Assembly (NCBI GenBank): GCA_031551135.1
Contig: JAVBOA010000030.1
Span: 16,618-80,617 of the forward strand
Length of the DNA stretch: 64,000 nt
Reading direction: 5' to 3'
Source: JAITVM01 sp031551135
GTDB taxonomy: Bacteria > Bacillota > Clostridia > Lachnospirales > JAITVM01
Shown: piece by piece, positions 43,919 through 53,058 of the stretch
Position numbering within the stretch: position 1 is the first letter of the stretch
How the letters are laid out: each line of letters begins with the position of its first letter
Notes under the pieces: model-generated
What the model was told of the DNA's origin: nothing
What the model saw: only the letters and a program-made list of their open reading frames with translations
Databases searched by the model: none
Program-made: the position numbers and the translations under genes

Positions 43919-45997
43919 ATGGCAAAGAATTTAGTTATTGTTGAATCGCCCGCAAAAGCTAAGACCTTGAAAAAGTTTTTGGGCGCTACTTATAAAATAG
44001 AGGCTTCGCTTGGACATGTAAGAGATTTGCCAAAATCCGAATTGGGAGTAAATCCCGAAAATGATTTTGACCCGAAATACATTACGATTCGCGGAAAAGG
44101 CGAGCTATTGAAAAAATTGCGAAAAGAAGTAAAAAAAGCTGACAAAATATATCTCGCAACCGACCCCGACCGCGAAGGCGAAGCAATTTCATGGCATTTA
44201 TTATACGCATTAAAATTAGACGAAAATAAGGCTCTGAGAATTACATTTAACGAAATTACTAAAACAGCCGTAAAAAAATCGATTAAAGAAGCGCGCGAGA
44301 TTGATATGAATCTTGTAAATGCGCAGCAGGCAAGACGAGTTTTGGACAGGATTATGGGCTATAAAATGAGTCCGATTTTATGGAAAAAAGTTAAAAAAGG
44401 TTTGAGCGCCGGGCGTGTTCAATCCGTGCTTTTAAAATTAATTTGTGATAGAGAAGATGAAATTGAAGCTTTTATTAAAGAAGAATATTGGTCTATCGAA
44501 TGTCTGCTGAAAGCCGAGCAAAAAATATTTACCGCAAAATTTTACGGAGACGAAAACGGTAAACTTGATATAAATAACGAAAAAGAAGCAACCGAAATAA
44601 TTGACGCTATTTCAAAATCGAAATTTAAAGTTGTCGAAACTAAAAAATCTTCAAGAAATAAAAAACCGCAGCCGCCGTTTACAACTTCAACATTGCAGCA
44701 GGTATCTTCGCGTATTTTGGGTTTTCCATCATCAAAAACAATGCAGGTTGCCCAGCAGCTTTATGAAGGTGTCGATGTGGCCGGTCACGGAACTATCGGG
44801 CTTGTATCGTATATCCGTACCGATTCGGTTCGGGTTTCGGACGAAGCTTTTGAAGATGCAAAAAAATATATTCTTGAAAACCACGGCGAAGAATACGCCT
44901 TGAAAGAAAAAGCCGCTTATAAATCAAAAGGCAGAACGCAGGACGCGCATGAGGCTATAAGACCTACTTATGCTCATTTATCGCCGGATTCCATAAAGGA
45001 TTCTTTGTCTAAAGAGCAATATAAATTATATAAATTGATTTGGGAACGTTTTATTTCCAGCCAAATGACAAATGCGGTTTATGAAACCGTATCTGCTCGT
45101 ATATCTGCAGATAAATATATTTTTCGCTCCAGCGGCTCGATTTTAAAATTCGACGGTTATTTAGCTGTTTACAAGAAGATTGAAGAAGTTAAGGACGAAG
45201 ATGTTTTCATGCCTGAACTTAAAGAAAATCAGATTGTTAAGCTCGACAAACCGATAAAAGAACAGCATTTTACTCAGCCGCCGCCAAGATATTCGGAGGC
45301 TCTTATAATAAAAACGCTTGAGGAATTGGGCATAGGGCGGCCGAGTACTTATGCGCCGACTATTTCCACGGTTTTATATAGAGGTTATGTTACAAAAGAC
45401 AATAAAATTTTTTATCCTACAGAATTGGGCGAGATTGTAAACCATATGCTTTCCGATTCTTTTAAGGAAATTATAAATGTGGACTTTACGGCGCAATTGG
45501 AAGAAAAATTGGACAAAATCGAAGAAGGAAAAGCCGAATGGAAAGATATAATCCGTGAGTTTTATTTTCCGTTTGACAAACAAGTGGAAGAAGCTTTTGA
45601 GAATATTGACCAAGTCGAACTGGAAGACGAAGTTACAGATGTTATTTGTGATAAATGCGGCAGAAATATGGTCGTGAAAATGTCCAAATACGGAAAATTC
45701 TTGGCTTGCCCCGGCTATCCCGAATGCAGAAACGCACGCCCGTTTTTTGAGGACGCACATGTAAATTGTCCGAAGTGCGGCGGAAAAATATTTATCAAGA
45801 AAACCAAAAAAGGCCGAAAGTTTTACGGCTGTGAGAACGAAGAAGATTGCAAATTCTCCTCTTGGTCAAAACCGACAGGCGAAAATTGTCCGGAATGTAA
45901 TGAACATTTAATCCTCAAAGGCGGAAAAAAACAAAGAATAGTTTGTTCTAATCCGGATTGTGGTTTTATGAAAGAAATTCCGGATCAGGAACAATAA
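43919..45997 (+). CDS. topA: DNA topoisomerase I
   Basis: 692 residues from ATG 43919; the in-frame ATG at 43907 overlaps GGAGG. Toprim: LVIVESPAKAKTLKKFLG, ATDPDREGEAISWHL. The catalytic tyrosine lies in SYIRTDSVR. Three C-terminal zinc ribbons: CDKCGRNMV...CPGYPEC, CPKCGGKIF...CENEEDC and CPECNEHLI...CSNPDC. Type IA enzyme relaxing negative supercoils. It directly follows dprA, the standard Firmicutes order. Confidence 0.97.
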   Translation: MAKNLVIVESPAKAKTLKKFLGATYKIEASLGHVRDLPKSELGVNPENDFDPKYITIRGKGELLKKLRKEVKKADKIYLATDPDREGEAISWHLLYALKLDENKALRITFNEITKTAVKKSIKEAREIDMNLVNAQQARRVLDRIMGYKMSPILWKKVKKGLSAGRVQSVLLKLICDREDEIEAFIKEEYWSIECLLKAEQKIFTAKFYGDENGKLDINNEKEATEIIDAISKSKFKVVETKKSSRNKKPQPPFTTSTLQQVSSRILGFPSSKTMQVAQQLYEGVDVAGHGTIGLVSYIRTDSVRVSDEAFEDAKKYILENHGEEYALKEKAAYKSKGRTQDAHEAIRPTYAHLSPDSIKDSLSKEQYKLYKLIWERFISSQMTNAVYETVSARISADKYIFRSSGSILKFDGYLAVYKKIEEVKDEDVFMPELKENQIVKLDKPIKEQHFTQPPPRYSEALIIKTLEELGIGRPSTYAPTISTVLYRGYVTKDNKIFYPTELGEIVNHMLSDSFKEIINVDFTAQLEEKLDKIEEGKAEWKDIIREFYFPFDKQVEEAFENIDQVELEDEVTDVICDKCGRNMVVKMSKYGKFLACPGYPECRNARPFFEDAHVNCPKCGGKIFIKKTKKGRKFYGCENEEDCKFSSWSKPTGENCPECNEHLILKGGKKQRIVCSNPDCGFMKEIPDQEQ

Positions 45998-46005
45998 ATG
46001 TTTTG

Positions 46006-46029
46006 CGGCGCGCTGATTTAGGCGCGCCG
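46006..46029 (+). terminator. GC-rich hairpin after topA, weak terminator
   Basis: CGGCGCGC / GCGCGCCG with a loop of TGATTTAG; no T tract follows, so termination is uncertain. Confidence 0.45.
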
Positions 46030-46040
46030 TATTGTACATA

Positions 46041-46083
46041 ATACTATTTCCATTTTTGTCTATTCTTTAGAATGGAAATAGTA
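46041..46083 (-). repeat. Miniature palindromic element, inverted, before codY
   Basis: ATACTATTTCC, then TCTATTC and TTTAGAATGGAAATAGTA: end-only form in reverse. Its last ATG (46072) opens the codY frame early but has no binding site. Confidence 0.7.
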
Positions 46084-46116
46084 GAAGCTCAAAATTTTTT
46101 GGGAGTGCAAATTATA

Positions 46117-46875
46117 ATGAACAAATTATCGAGTTTTATTCAAAATATTAATAATTTTATTCAGAAACACCCCATAAATAAATCTATAAATGAATTGTGC
46201 TCTCAATTATCAAATTTAACTGAAGCGGATATATTTGTTGCCGATTCGGCAGGAAGAATTATTTCGCTGGAAAACAAGCGCGGATTATTAAATGAAATAA
46301 AAGAAATTTCGGGAAATTTTGTTTTCGAGAACAGCTTTAATGCTCAGATTCAGAAAATCAAAGAACGTAAATTCAATTTACCGTTTTCTTTTTTTAATCC
46401 AAAGAATATTCAAAAAGCCGAAATTATTACAGCCGTTCAGCCGCTTCTTATTGGAAACAAAAAAATCGGTGTTATTTTTGCGCTCAAATCCGAAGAAAAA
46501 TTTTCAGAAGAAGAAATTTTAATTTTGCAAAATTGTTCGATTATAATTTCTGTTTTAATCAGTTTTTTTCAAAACGAAATTATCACGGAGGATAAACGAA
46601 AATTAAATACCGTAAAATCTGCAATCGGAACTCTGTCTTTTTCTGAATTGGAAGCGGTGATTTATATTTTTGACGAACTTGAGGGGAACGAGGGAATACT
46701 TATTGTCAGCAAAGTGGCGGACAAATTTAAATTAACTCGCTCGGTAATCGTAAACGCTCTTCGGAAATTGGAAAGCGCCGCCGTTATCGAATCCCGTTCG
46801 ATGGGCATGAAAGGCACAAGCATAAGAGTTTTAAATGAAACGGTGATTGATGAGCTTAATAAATTACGCTCTTGA
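46117..46875 (+). CDS. codY: GTP-sensing global repressor CodY
   Basis: 252 residues from ATG 46117, chosen because GGGAG lies just upstream and the protein then starts MNKLSSFIQNINNFIQ, as CodY should. N-terminal GAF domain for branched-chain amino acids; C-terminal winged helix with VADKFKLTRSVIVNALRKLE and SRSMGMKGT nearly invariant. CodY represses nutrient-acquisition genes in rich medium and links GTP and amino acids to sporulation entry. The topA-codY closeness matches other Firmicutes. Confidence 0.95.
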   Translation: MNKLSSFIQNINNFIQKHPINKSINELCSQLSNLTEADIFVADSAGRIISLENKRGLLNEIKEISGNFVFENSFNAQIQKIKERKFNLPFSFFNPKNIQKAEIITAVQPLLIGNKKIGVIFALKSEEKFSEEEILILQNCSIIISVLISFFQNEIITEDKRKLNTVKSAIGTLSFSELEAVIYIFDELEGNEGILIVSKVADKFKLTRSVIVNALRKLESAAVIESRSMGMKGTSIRVLNETVIDELNKLRS

Positions 46876-46931
46876 ATATAAGTACAAAAAAATACTAATA
46901 TTGGTTTTTTTATTGAGAAAGGATGATAATA

Positions 46932-49900
46932 TTGGGCGGAATAAATAGGGTTTTTGTTGAAAAAAAACAAGGACTAAATACAGAAGCGCTTAATCTTTTT
47001 GCTGACCTGCGCCAAAATTTGAAAATAGAAAAATTAGAATCGCTCCGTATTTTAAATTGCTATGATTTTTTTGGCATAGATAATGAATTTTTGGATATTT
47101 GCAAAAAATCGATTTTTTCCGAACCGCCTGTTGATAATATTTTTGAGGAATTTTCGCTGAATGAAGACGAAACGGCTTTTCGTGTAAAATTGCTGCCGGG
47201 CCAGTTTGACCAGCGTGCCGACTCGGCGACTCAATGTGTGCGGATTATAACAGGCAAACAGAATCATAAAATTGAAGTTTCTAAAATTTATATTTTAAAA
47301 GGCGATGTAAAAAACAAGCTTGAAAAAATCAAAAACTATCTGATAAACCCTATTGAATCTATGGAAGCATCCCTTCAAAAACCTAAATCATTGGATTTGC
47401 ATATAAACAAACCGGAAAATATCAAAAACGTTGACGGTTTTATAGAATTCACTGAATCCGAAATCTTAGATTATCATAAAAAAAATTCATTGGCTATGAG
47501 CGTGCCCGATTTAAAATTCATTCAAGAATATTTCAAAAACGAAGAATCCCGCAATCCTACCGAATGTGAAATCAAAGTAATTGACACATATTGGTCAGAC
47601 CATTGCAGGCATACTACTTTTTCTACCGTTTTGGAAAATATAAAAATCGAAGAGGGCAAATATAAGGAATTATTTGATGAGGCTTTCGAGCTTTATAATT
47701 CTGTGCGTGTTAAGCCGGATATTACTTTAATGGATATGGCGACTATCGGAATGAAAACCCTGAGGAAACAGGGTAAATTGGATAATCTTGATGAATCGGA
47801 AGAAATAAACGCTTGCTCAATTGTTATTGATGTGGACACCGACGGCGAAAACGAAAAATGGCTTTTAATGTTCAAAAACGAAACGCATAATCACCCGACG
47901 GAAATTGAGCCTTTCGGAGGAGCTTCAACTTGTCTCGGCGGTGCGATTCGTGATCCGCTTTCGGGGCGTGCGTATGTTTATCAGGCAATGCGGATAAGCG
48001 GAAGCGGCGACCCACGGAGGAAAATCGAAGAAACTTTGATGCATAAATTGCCGCAGCGAAAGATTACAAAAGGCGCTGCCGACGGTTACAGCTCATACGG
48101 AAATCAAATCGGACTCTCTACGGGATTGGTAAAAGAAATTTACCACGAAGGCTATGTTGCAAAAAGAATGGAAGTCGGTGCGGTTATCGGTGCTGTAAAA
48201 GCGGAAAACGTCGTGCGTGATATCCCGAAAGCCGGAGATTTAGTAATTGTTGTGGGCGGCAGAACCGGGCGCGACGGCTGCGGCGGCGCAACAGGCTCAT
48301 CAAAAGAACATAATGAAGATTCTATGATGGAATGCGGTTCGGAGGTTCAAAAAGGAAATGCGCCTACGGAACGAAAATTACAGCGTCTTTTCAGAAATCC
48401 GCTTTGCAGCAAAATCATTAAACGCTGCAACGATTTCGGAGCAGGCGGTGTTTCGGTTGCGGTTTCTGAGCTTGCCGACGGTGTGAAAATAAATCTCGAT
48501 AAGCTTTTGAAAAAATATGAAGGCTTAAACGGAATAGAATTGGCGATTTCGGAATCTCAAGAACGTATGGCAGTCGTTGTAGATAAAGAAAACGCAGAAT
48601 ATTTTATAAAGCTTGCGGAAGAAGAAAATCTTGAAGCGGTCATCACGGCTGAAATTACAGAAGAAAAACGGCTTATAATGACTTGGAGGGGCGATACAAT
48701 CGTTGATATAAAGCGTTCGTTTTTAAATACAAACGGCGTTACGCAACATGCGGATGTATTGTTAAAATCGCCTAATCAAAAATTAATTAACAGTGATGAA
48801 AATCTACTTGATGTAATAAAAGATTTAAATATATGTTCTCAAAAAGGCTTAGCGGAAATATTCGATTCAACAATCGGGGCAGGCACTGTATTAATGCCGT
48901 TCGGCGGTAAATTCCAATTAACTCCTTGTGAAGTTATGGCGGCAAAAATTCCTGTATCGAACAAAGAAACAAACACCGCTTCGATTATGTCCTACGGCTT
49001 CGACCCTTATATTTCCGAATGGAGTCCGTTTCACGGTGCGGTTTACGCAGTTGTGGAATCTGTGGGCAAAATTGTTGCGGCAGGCGTTGATTTCAAGAAT
49101 ATTCGCCTTTCGTTTCAGGAATATTTTGAGCGCTTAGGTAACTCTCCGGAAAAATGGGGAAAACCGTTCGCTTCACTTTTGGGCGGAATTTATGCTCAAT
49201 TAAAACTTTCGATTCCGGCAATAGGCGGAAAAGATTCGATGTCCGGAACGTTTATGGATTTGACCGTACCGCCGACTTTGATATCGTTTGCTGTAAACAC
49301 AGCCGATGTACGGAATATAATTTCGAACGAATTTAAATCTCCTGCACATAAGATTGTTAAACTAATAACGGATTATGATCAAAAAGATATGCCGAATTTC
49401 GATTCGTTTATAAAAAATCTTGAGCTTTTAAGCAGATTGATAAAAGAGAAAAAAGTAATTTCGGCTCATACAATCGGCTTCGGCGGAATCGGTGCGGCTG
49501 TTGCGAAAATGTGTTTGGGAAATAAAATCGGGGCGGAAATAAATTGTTCATCAGTATTCGAAAAAAATTACGGCTCTTTTGTTTTGGAATATACAGACGA
49601 AATAATTTTAGACGGATATAATTTTGAAATAATCGGGCAGACTATTGATGGAGAAATCCTAAAAATAAACGGCGAAGAATATTCTCTCGAATCGATAATA
49701 GAGGCGTTTTTAAGTCCGCTTGAGGATATTTTCCCGACAGAATATTATAAAGAATTTGATAAAGCGGATTTGACTATCAGTCCGTGCAGCTACGAAAGCA
49801 AAAAATCCTCGATTACAAAAACAGCGAGGCCAAGAGTAATTATTCCGGTTTTTCCGGGGACAAACTGCGAAATCGATTCGAAAATAGCATTTGAGAAAGC

Positions 49901-50624
49901 CGGAGCGGAAGCAGAAATTTTTGTAATCAATAATCTTACGGTTGATTCTTTTGAAAAATCGATAAAAAATATGGCAGAAAGAATAAATCAAAGCCAGATA
50001 ATTATGTTTCCGGGAGGATTTTCGGCAGGCGACGAGCCGGAAGGAAGCGGAAAATTTATTGCGGCTGTTTTCCGAAATCCTTATTTAAAAGAATCCGTTA
50101 TGGAATTATTGAACAAACGTGACGGCTTGATTTTGGGAATTTGTAACGGATTTCAGGCTTTGGTGAAATTGGGACTCCTGCCATATGGAAAAATCGAATT
50201 AATGCCCGAAAATTCGCCGACCCTTACGTATAATAAAATCGGACGGCATGTTTCCTGCATGGTCAGGACGAAAATAATTTCGAATAAATCGCCGTGGTTA
50301 TATAATGTTAAGCCGGGAGATATTCATACGGTTGCGGTTTCGCACGGAGAAGGGCGCTTTATCTGTGACACAGAGAATTTGGAGAATATTATAAAAAATA
50401 ACCAAGTCGCAACGCAATATGTTGACGATAATTTTTCTCCGACTTATGATATAAAGTTCAATCCGAATCATTCATTATATGCTATCGAGGGAATTACATC
50501 TCCGGACGGAAGGATTTTCGGAAAAATGTGTCATTCGGAAAGAATCGGTTTGAATTTATATAAAAATGTAATCGGAGATTACGACCAGAAGATTTTTAAA
50601 TCCGGTGTTGAATATTTTCAATAA
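46932..50624 (+). CDS. purL: Phosphoribosylformylglycinamidine synthase, single-chain
   Basis: 1230 residues. The TTG at 46932 is preferred: AAAGGA ends 8 nt before it, while the ATG at 46923 overlaps that site. Domains: N-terminal PurS-like part, FGAM synthetase core (DTYWSDHCRHTTF, FKNETHNHPTEIEPFGGASTC, GDLVIVVGGRTGRDGCGGA), and C-terminal glutaminase from about residue 970 (VFPGTNCEIDS, GLILGICNGFQALVKLG with nucleophile Cys, His-Glu in the last 30 residues). Step four of purine synthesis. No other pur gene is adjacent. Confidence 0.96.
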   Translation: MGGINRVFVEKKQGLNTEALNLFADLRQNLKIEKLESLRILNCYDFFGIDNEFLDICKKSIFSEPPVDNIFEEFSLNEDETAFRVKLLPGQFDQRADSATQCVRIITGKQNHKIEVSKIYILKGDVKNKLEKIKNYLINPIESMEASLQKPKSLDLHINKPENIKNVDGFIEFTESEILDYHKKNSLAMSVPDLKFIQEYFKNEESRNPTECEIKVIDTYWSDHCRHTTFSTVLENIKIEEGKYKELFDEAFELYNSVRVKPDITLMDMATIGMKTLRKQGKLDNLDESEEINACSIVIDVDTDGENEKWLLMFKNETHNHPTEIEPFGGASTCLGGAIRDPLSGRAYVYQAMRISGSGDPRRKIEETLMHKLPQRKITKGAADGYSSYGNQIGLSTGLVKEIYHEGYVAKRMEVGAVIGAVKAENVVRDIPKAGDLVIVVGGRTGRDGCGGATGSSKEHNEDSMMECGSEVQKGNAPTERKLQRLFRNPLCSKIIKRCNDFGAGGVSVAVSELADGVKINLDKLLKKYEGLNGIELAISESQERMAVVVDKENAEYFIKLAEEENLEAVITAEITEEKRLIMTWRGDTIVDIKRSFLNTNGVTQHADVLLKSPNQKLINSDENLLDVIKDLNICSQKGLAEIFDSTIGAGTVLMPFGGKFQLTPCEVMAAKIPVSNKETNTASIMSYGFDPYISEWSPFHGAVYAVVESVGKIVAAGVDFKNIRLSFQEYFERLGNSPEKWGKPFASLLGGIYAQLKLSIPAIGGKDSMSGTFMDLTVPPTLISFAVNTADVRNIISNEFKSPAHKIVKLITDYDQKDMPNFDSFIKNLELLSRLIKEKKVISAHTIGFGGIGAAVAKMCLGNKIGAEINCSSVFEKNYGSFVLEYTDEIILDGYNFEIIGQTIDGEILKINGEEYSLESIIEAFLSPLEDIFPTEYYKEFDKADLTISPCSYESKKSSITKTARPRVIIPVFPGTNCEIDSKIAFEKAGAEAEIFVINNLTVDSFEKSIKNMAERINQSQIIMFPGGFSAGDEPEGSGKFIAAVFRNPYLKESVMELLNKRDGLILGICNGFQALVKLGLLPYGKIELMPENSPTLTYNKIGRHVSCMVRTKIISNKSPWLYNVKPGDIHTVAVSHGEGRFICDTENLENIIKNNQVATQYVDDNFSPTYDIKFNPNHSLYAIEGITSPDGRIFGKMCHSERIGLNLYKNVIGDYDQKIFKSGVEYFQ

Positions 50625-50881
50625 AGATTGACAAAAATTCATCAATATTTTTTTACAGAAATATATTTTTTGTATCTGAAATAAAATATTTTGTTTAAAA
50701 TTACTTTTAATCTTACATTTTTAAGTATATTTTTTATTCTGAAAATTTAGGAATTTGTGTTATAATCTATGTGAATAAGAACTTTTATTAAATTATATTT
50801 TAACATAAACTTTGCTAGCCGTTATGGTAAATTCAAAGCAAAGCTTGGCTATGTGGATAGCCTAATAGGAGGAAGAGTTTC

Positions 50882-51889
50882 ATGATTAAAGTTGGTATTA
50901 ATGGTTTTGGACGTATCGGCCGCCTTGTTTTCAGGGCTACGGTAGAAAGAAAAGATGTAGAAGTTGTGGCAATCAACGACCCGTTTATTGACCTTGATTA
51001 CATGGTTTATATGTTGACTTACGATTCTGTACACGGAAGATTCAAAGGCGAAGTTTACGTGAAAGACGGCAAACTCGTTGTAAACGGCAAAGAAATCTCT
51101 GTTTTCAATTCAATGAAGCCGGAAGAAATCCCTTGGGGTTCGGTTAATGCTGATTATGTAGTAGAATCTACAGGCGTTTTCACAACTATAGATACAGCAA
51201 AAGCTCATATTGCAGGCGGAGCAAAAAAAGTTGTAATTTCTGCACCTTCTAAAGATGCGCCGATGTTCGTAATGGGCGTTAATAATGATAAATACAGCTC
51301 TGATATGGATATCGTATCAAACGCTTCTTGTACAACAAACTGCCTTGCGCCTCTTGCAAAAGTTATAAATGATGAGTTTGGAATTATCGAAGGACTTATG
51401 AGTACTGTTCACTCGACTACAGCTACACAAAAAACTGTGGACGGGCCTTCTAAAAAAGACTGGAGAGGCGGACGCGCCGCTGCTGCGAATATAATTCCGT
51501 CTTCTACAGGCGCAGCAAAAGCTGTTGGTGAAGTTATTCCTGAATTAAAAGGAAAATTGACAGGTATGTCTTTCCGTGTTCCTACAATCAACGTTTCTGT
51601 TGTTGATTTAACAGTTAGATTGGAAAAAGCAGCAAGCTACGACCAAATCAAAGCCGCTGTTAAAAAAGCTTCCGAAAATGAATTAAAAGGAATCATGGGT
51701 TATACAGAAGACGCTGTTGTTTCTACAGATTTTATCGGCGAATATTGTACATCGGTATTTGATGCAACTGCCGGAATTGCGCTCAATGATAATTTTGTAA
51801 AACTCGTTTCTTGGTATGATAATGAGTGGGGTTATTCAAACAAAGTTGTTGACCTTATTCAACATATGTCTACTGTAGACAATAAATAA
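50882..51889 (+). CDS. gap: Glyceraldehyde-3-phosphate dehydrogenase
   Basis: 335 residues. Rossmann IKVGINGFGRIGRLVFRA, NAD-binding region, SNASCTTNCLAPLAKV with catalytic Cys, HSTTATQKTVDGPSKKDWRGGR, and terminal SWYDNEWGYSNKVVDLI. It is the glycolytic type I enzyme. RBS AGGAGG precedes the ATG. A TATAAT at 50761 could be a -10 box, but the -35 is unclear. Monocistronic; pgk and tpi are not here. Confidence 0.97.
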   Translation: MIKVGINGFGRIGRLVFRATVERKDVEVVAINDPFIDLDYMVYMLTYDSVHGRFKGEVYVKDGKLVVNGKEISVFNSMKPEEIPWGSVNADYVVESTGVFTTIDTAKAHIAGGAKKVVISAPSKDAPMFVMGVNNDKYSSDMDIVSNASCTTNCLAPLAKVINDEFGIIEGLMSTVHSTTATQKTVDGPSKKDWRGGRAAAANIIPSSTGAAKAVGEVIPELKGKLTGMSFRVPTINVSVVDLTVRLEKAASYDQIKAAVKKASENELKGIMGYTEDAVVSTDFIGEYCTSVFDATAGIALNDNFVKLVSWYDNEWGYSNKVVDLIQHMSTVDNK

Positions 51890-51908
51890 TCTTAATATTA
51901 AATATTTT

Positions 51909-51944
51909 AAAGCGTGTGGAGAATAAAATCCATGCGCTTTTTTT
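51909..51944 (+). terminator. Terminator after gap
   Basis: AAAGCGTGTGGA / TCCATGCGCTTT stem (G-U pair) with AT loop and seven T residues. Confidence 0.85.
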
Positions 51945-52073
51945 GGCAAAAAAGTCTCAAGAATAAAAATTTCTATATAAAGAAATAATATTTATCGTGG
52001 TTAGTTAATTTCAAAACGTGAAATTGCATTTTGAAAAACGGATTTCAAAAATCAGGATAAAAGGAGTTTTTTT

Positions 52074-52406
52074 ATGTTTGTTGGGCTTATAACCGGATTC
52101 GTAAACGGTCTTTTTGGATCCGGCGGCGGCATGATTTTGGTGCCAGCAATGCAGAAATTTTATCATACCGAGGTTCATAAATCCCATGCCACTGCAATCG
52201 CGATAATTTTGCCGATTTCTATATTAAGCACGGTTATATATTTCAGATACTCGATGGTGGATTTCAAAACCGTAATCGAAGTTTGTATCGGCGGCTTGGC
52301 GGGCGGATATTTGGGCGCGAATTTATTGAACAAAATTTCATCCGATAAGCTTCATAAAGTATTTGGGCTGATTATGATTATTTCTGCATTTAGGATGATT
52401 TTATGA
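52074..52406 (+). CDS. TSUP/TauE-SafE transporter, N-terminal half as a separate gene
   Basis: 110 residues with about four hydrophobic segments. GLITGFVNGLFGSGGGMILVPAM is the glycine-rich TSUP repeat motif. TSUP proteins (sulfite, sulfonate or other organic anion exporters) normally have two such repeats in about 250 residues; this gene carries one. It overlaps the next half by 4 nt (ATGA). RBS AAAGGAG precedes the ATG. Confidence 0.85.
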   Translation: MFVGLITGFVNGLFGSGGGMILVPAMQKFYHTEVHKSHATAIAIILPISILSTVIYFRYSMVDFKTVIEVCIGGLAGGYLGANLLNKISSDKLHKVFGLIMIISAFRMIL

Positions 52407-52786
52407 TTATAAATATTTTGATTGGTCTTTGTTCGGGAATTATCAGCGGAATGGGAATCGGCGGCGGTGTTTTATTAATACCTATGCTTGTATTTTTTTG
52501 CGGAATAAATCAGCAAAACGCCCAAAATATAAATTTGATTTATTTTATTCCGACCGCAATTATTTCTTTGATTACGCATAAAAAGAATGGAAATATCGAA
52601 AATAAATATATATTAAAAACTGTAATTGCTGGTTTAGTTGGAGCTTTTTTCGGATCGATTATTGCGAATAAAATCGACGGCGAGCTTCTGAAACGTTTTT
52701 TCGGTGTTTTCTTATTAATTATGGGGATTTTTGAATTTAGAAAAAATACTGAAAAAAATTGGAGTGAAGCTGATGCAAAATCATGA
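52403..52786 (+). CDS. TSUP/TauE-SafE transporter, C-terminal half as a separate gene
   Basis: 127 residues with about four hydrophobic segments. ILIGLCSGIISGMGIGGGVLLIPML is the second TSUP glycine-rich repeat; a polar tail KNTEKNWSEADAKS ends it. Translation is probably coupled to the previous gene, and the two chains are likely to assemble into one transporter. The 34-residue gene at 52773 overlaps its 3' end. Confidence 0.85.
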   Translation: MIINILIGLCSGIISGMGIGGGVLLIPMLVFFCGINQQNAQNINLIYFIPTAIISLITHKKNGNIENKYILKTVIAGLVGAFFGSIIANKIDGELLKRFFGVFLLIMGIFEFRKNTEKNWSEADAKS

Positions 52787-52877
52787 GAAAGCTGAAAATA
52801 GAAAATATGATGAAATTCTAGGATTCTATACAGATAGGGATATTGAATTGATTGAAGAAATTTTGGAAATCCATTAG
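52773..52877 (+). CDS. Putative 34-residue acidic microprotein
   Basis: ATG at 52773 with GGAG 8 nt upstream, overlapping the TSUP half-gene by 14 nt in another frame. The product (MQNHEKAENRKYDEILGF, then YTDRDIELIEEILEIH) is charged and helical with no membrane segment. Its reading frame, binding site and operon position support a real gene, but it is below usual detection size. Confidence 0.5.
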   Translation: MQNHEKAENRKYDEILGFYTDRDIELIEEILEIH

Positions 52878-53058
52878 AAATTATATTGATGAAAGAAAAG
52901 AAGCTGCACAGCCGTTTTTTCAGGCGGGAGAAATGGCTGTGTAAATTGAATCGTACGGTTGTTAATATAAAATTTCATTGTTATAATTATTGCAATACAA
53001 ATATTAGAAAACGAATCGGATTTTTTAGGTTTTTCAATTTTGAAAAAAGGGTGTTTAT

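Noticed and set aside
46072..46116. Longer codY start in the miniature repeat
   Set aside because: The ATG is part of the repeat end and lacks a binding site; the true N-terminus MNKLSSFIQ follows GGGAG at 46117.
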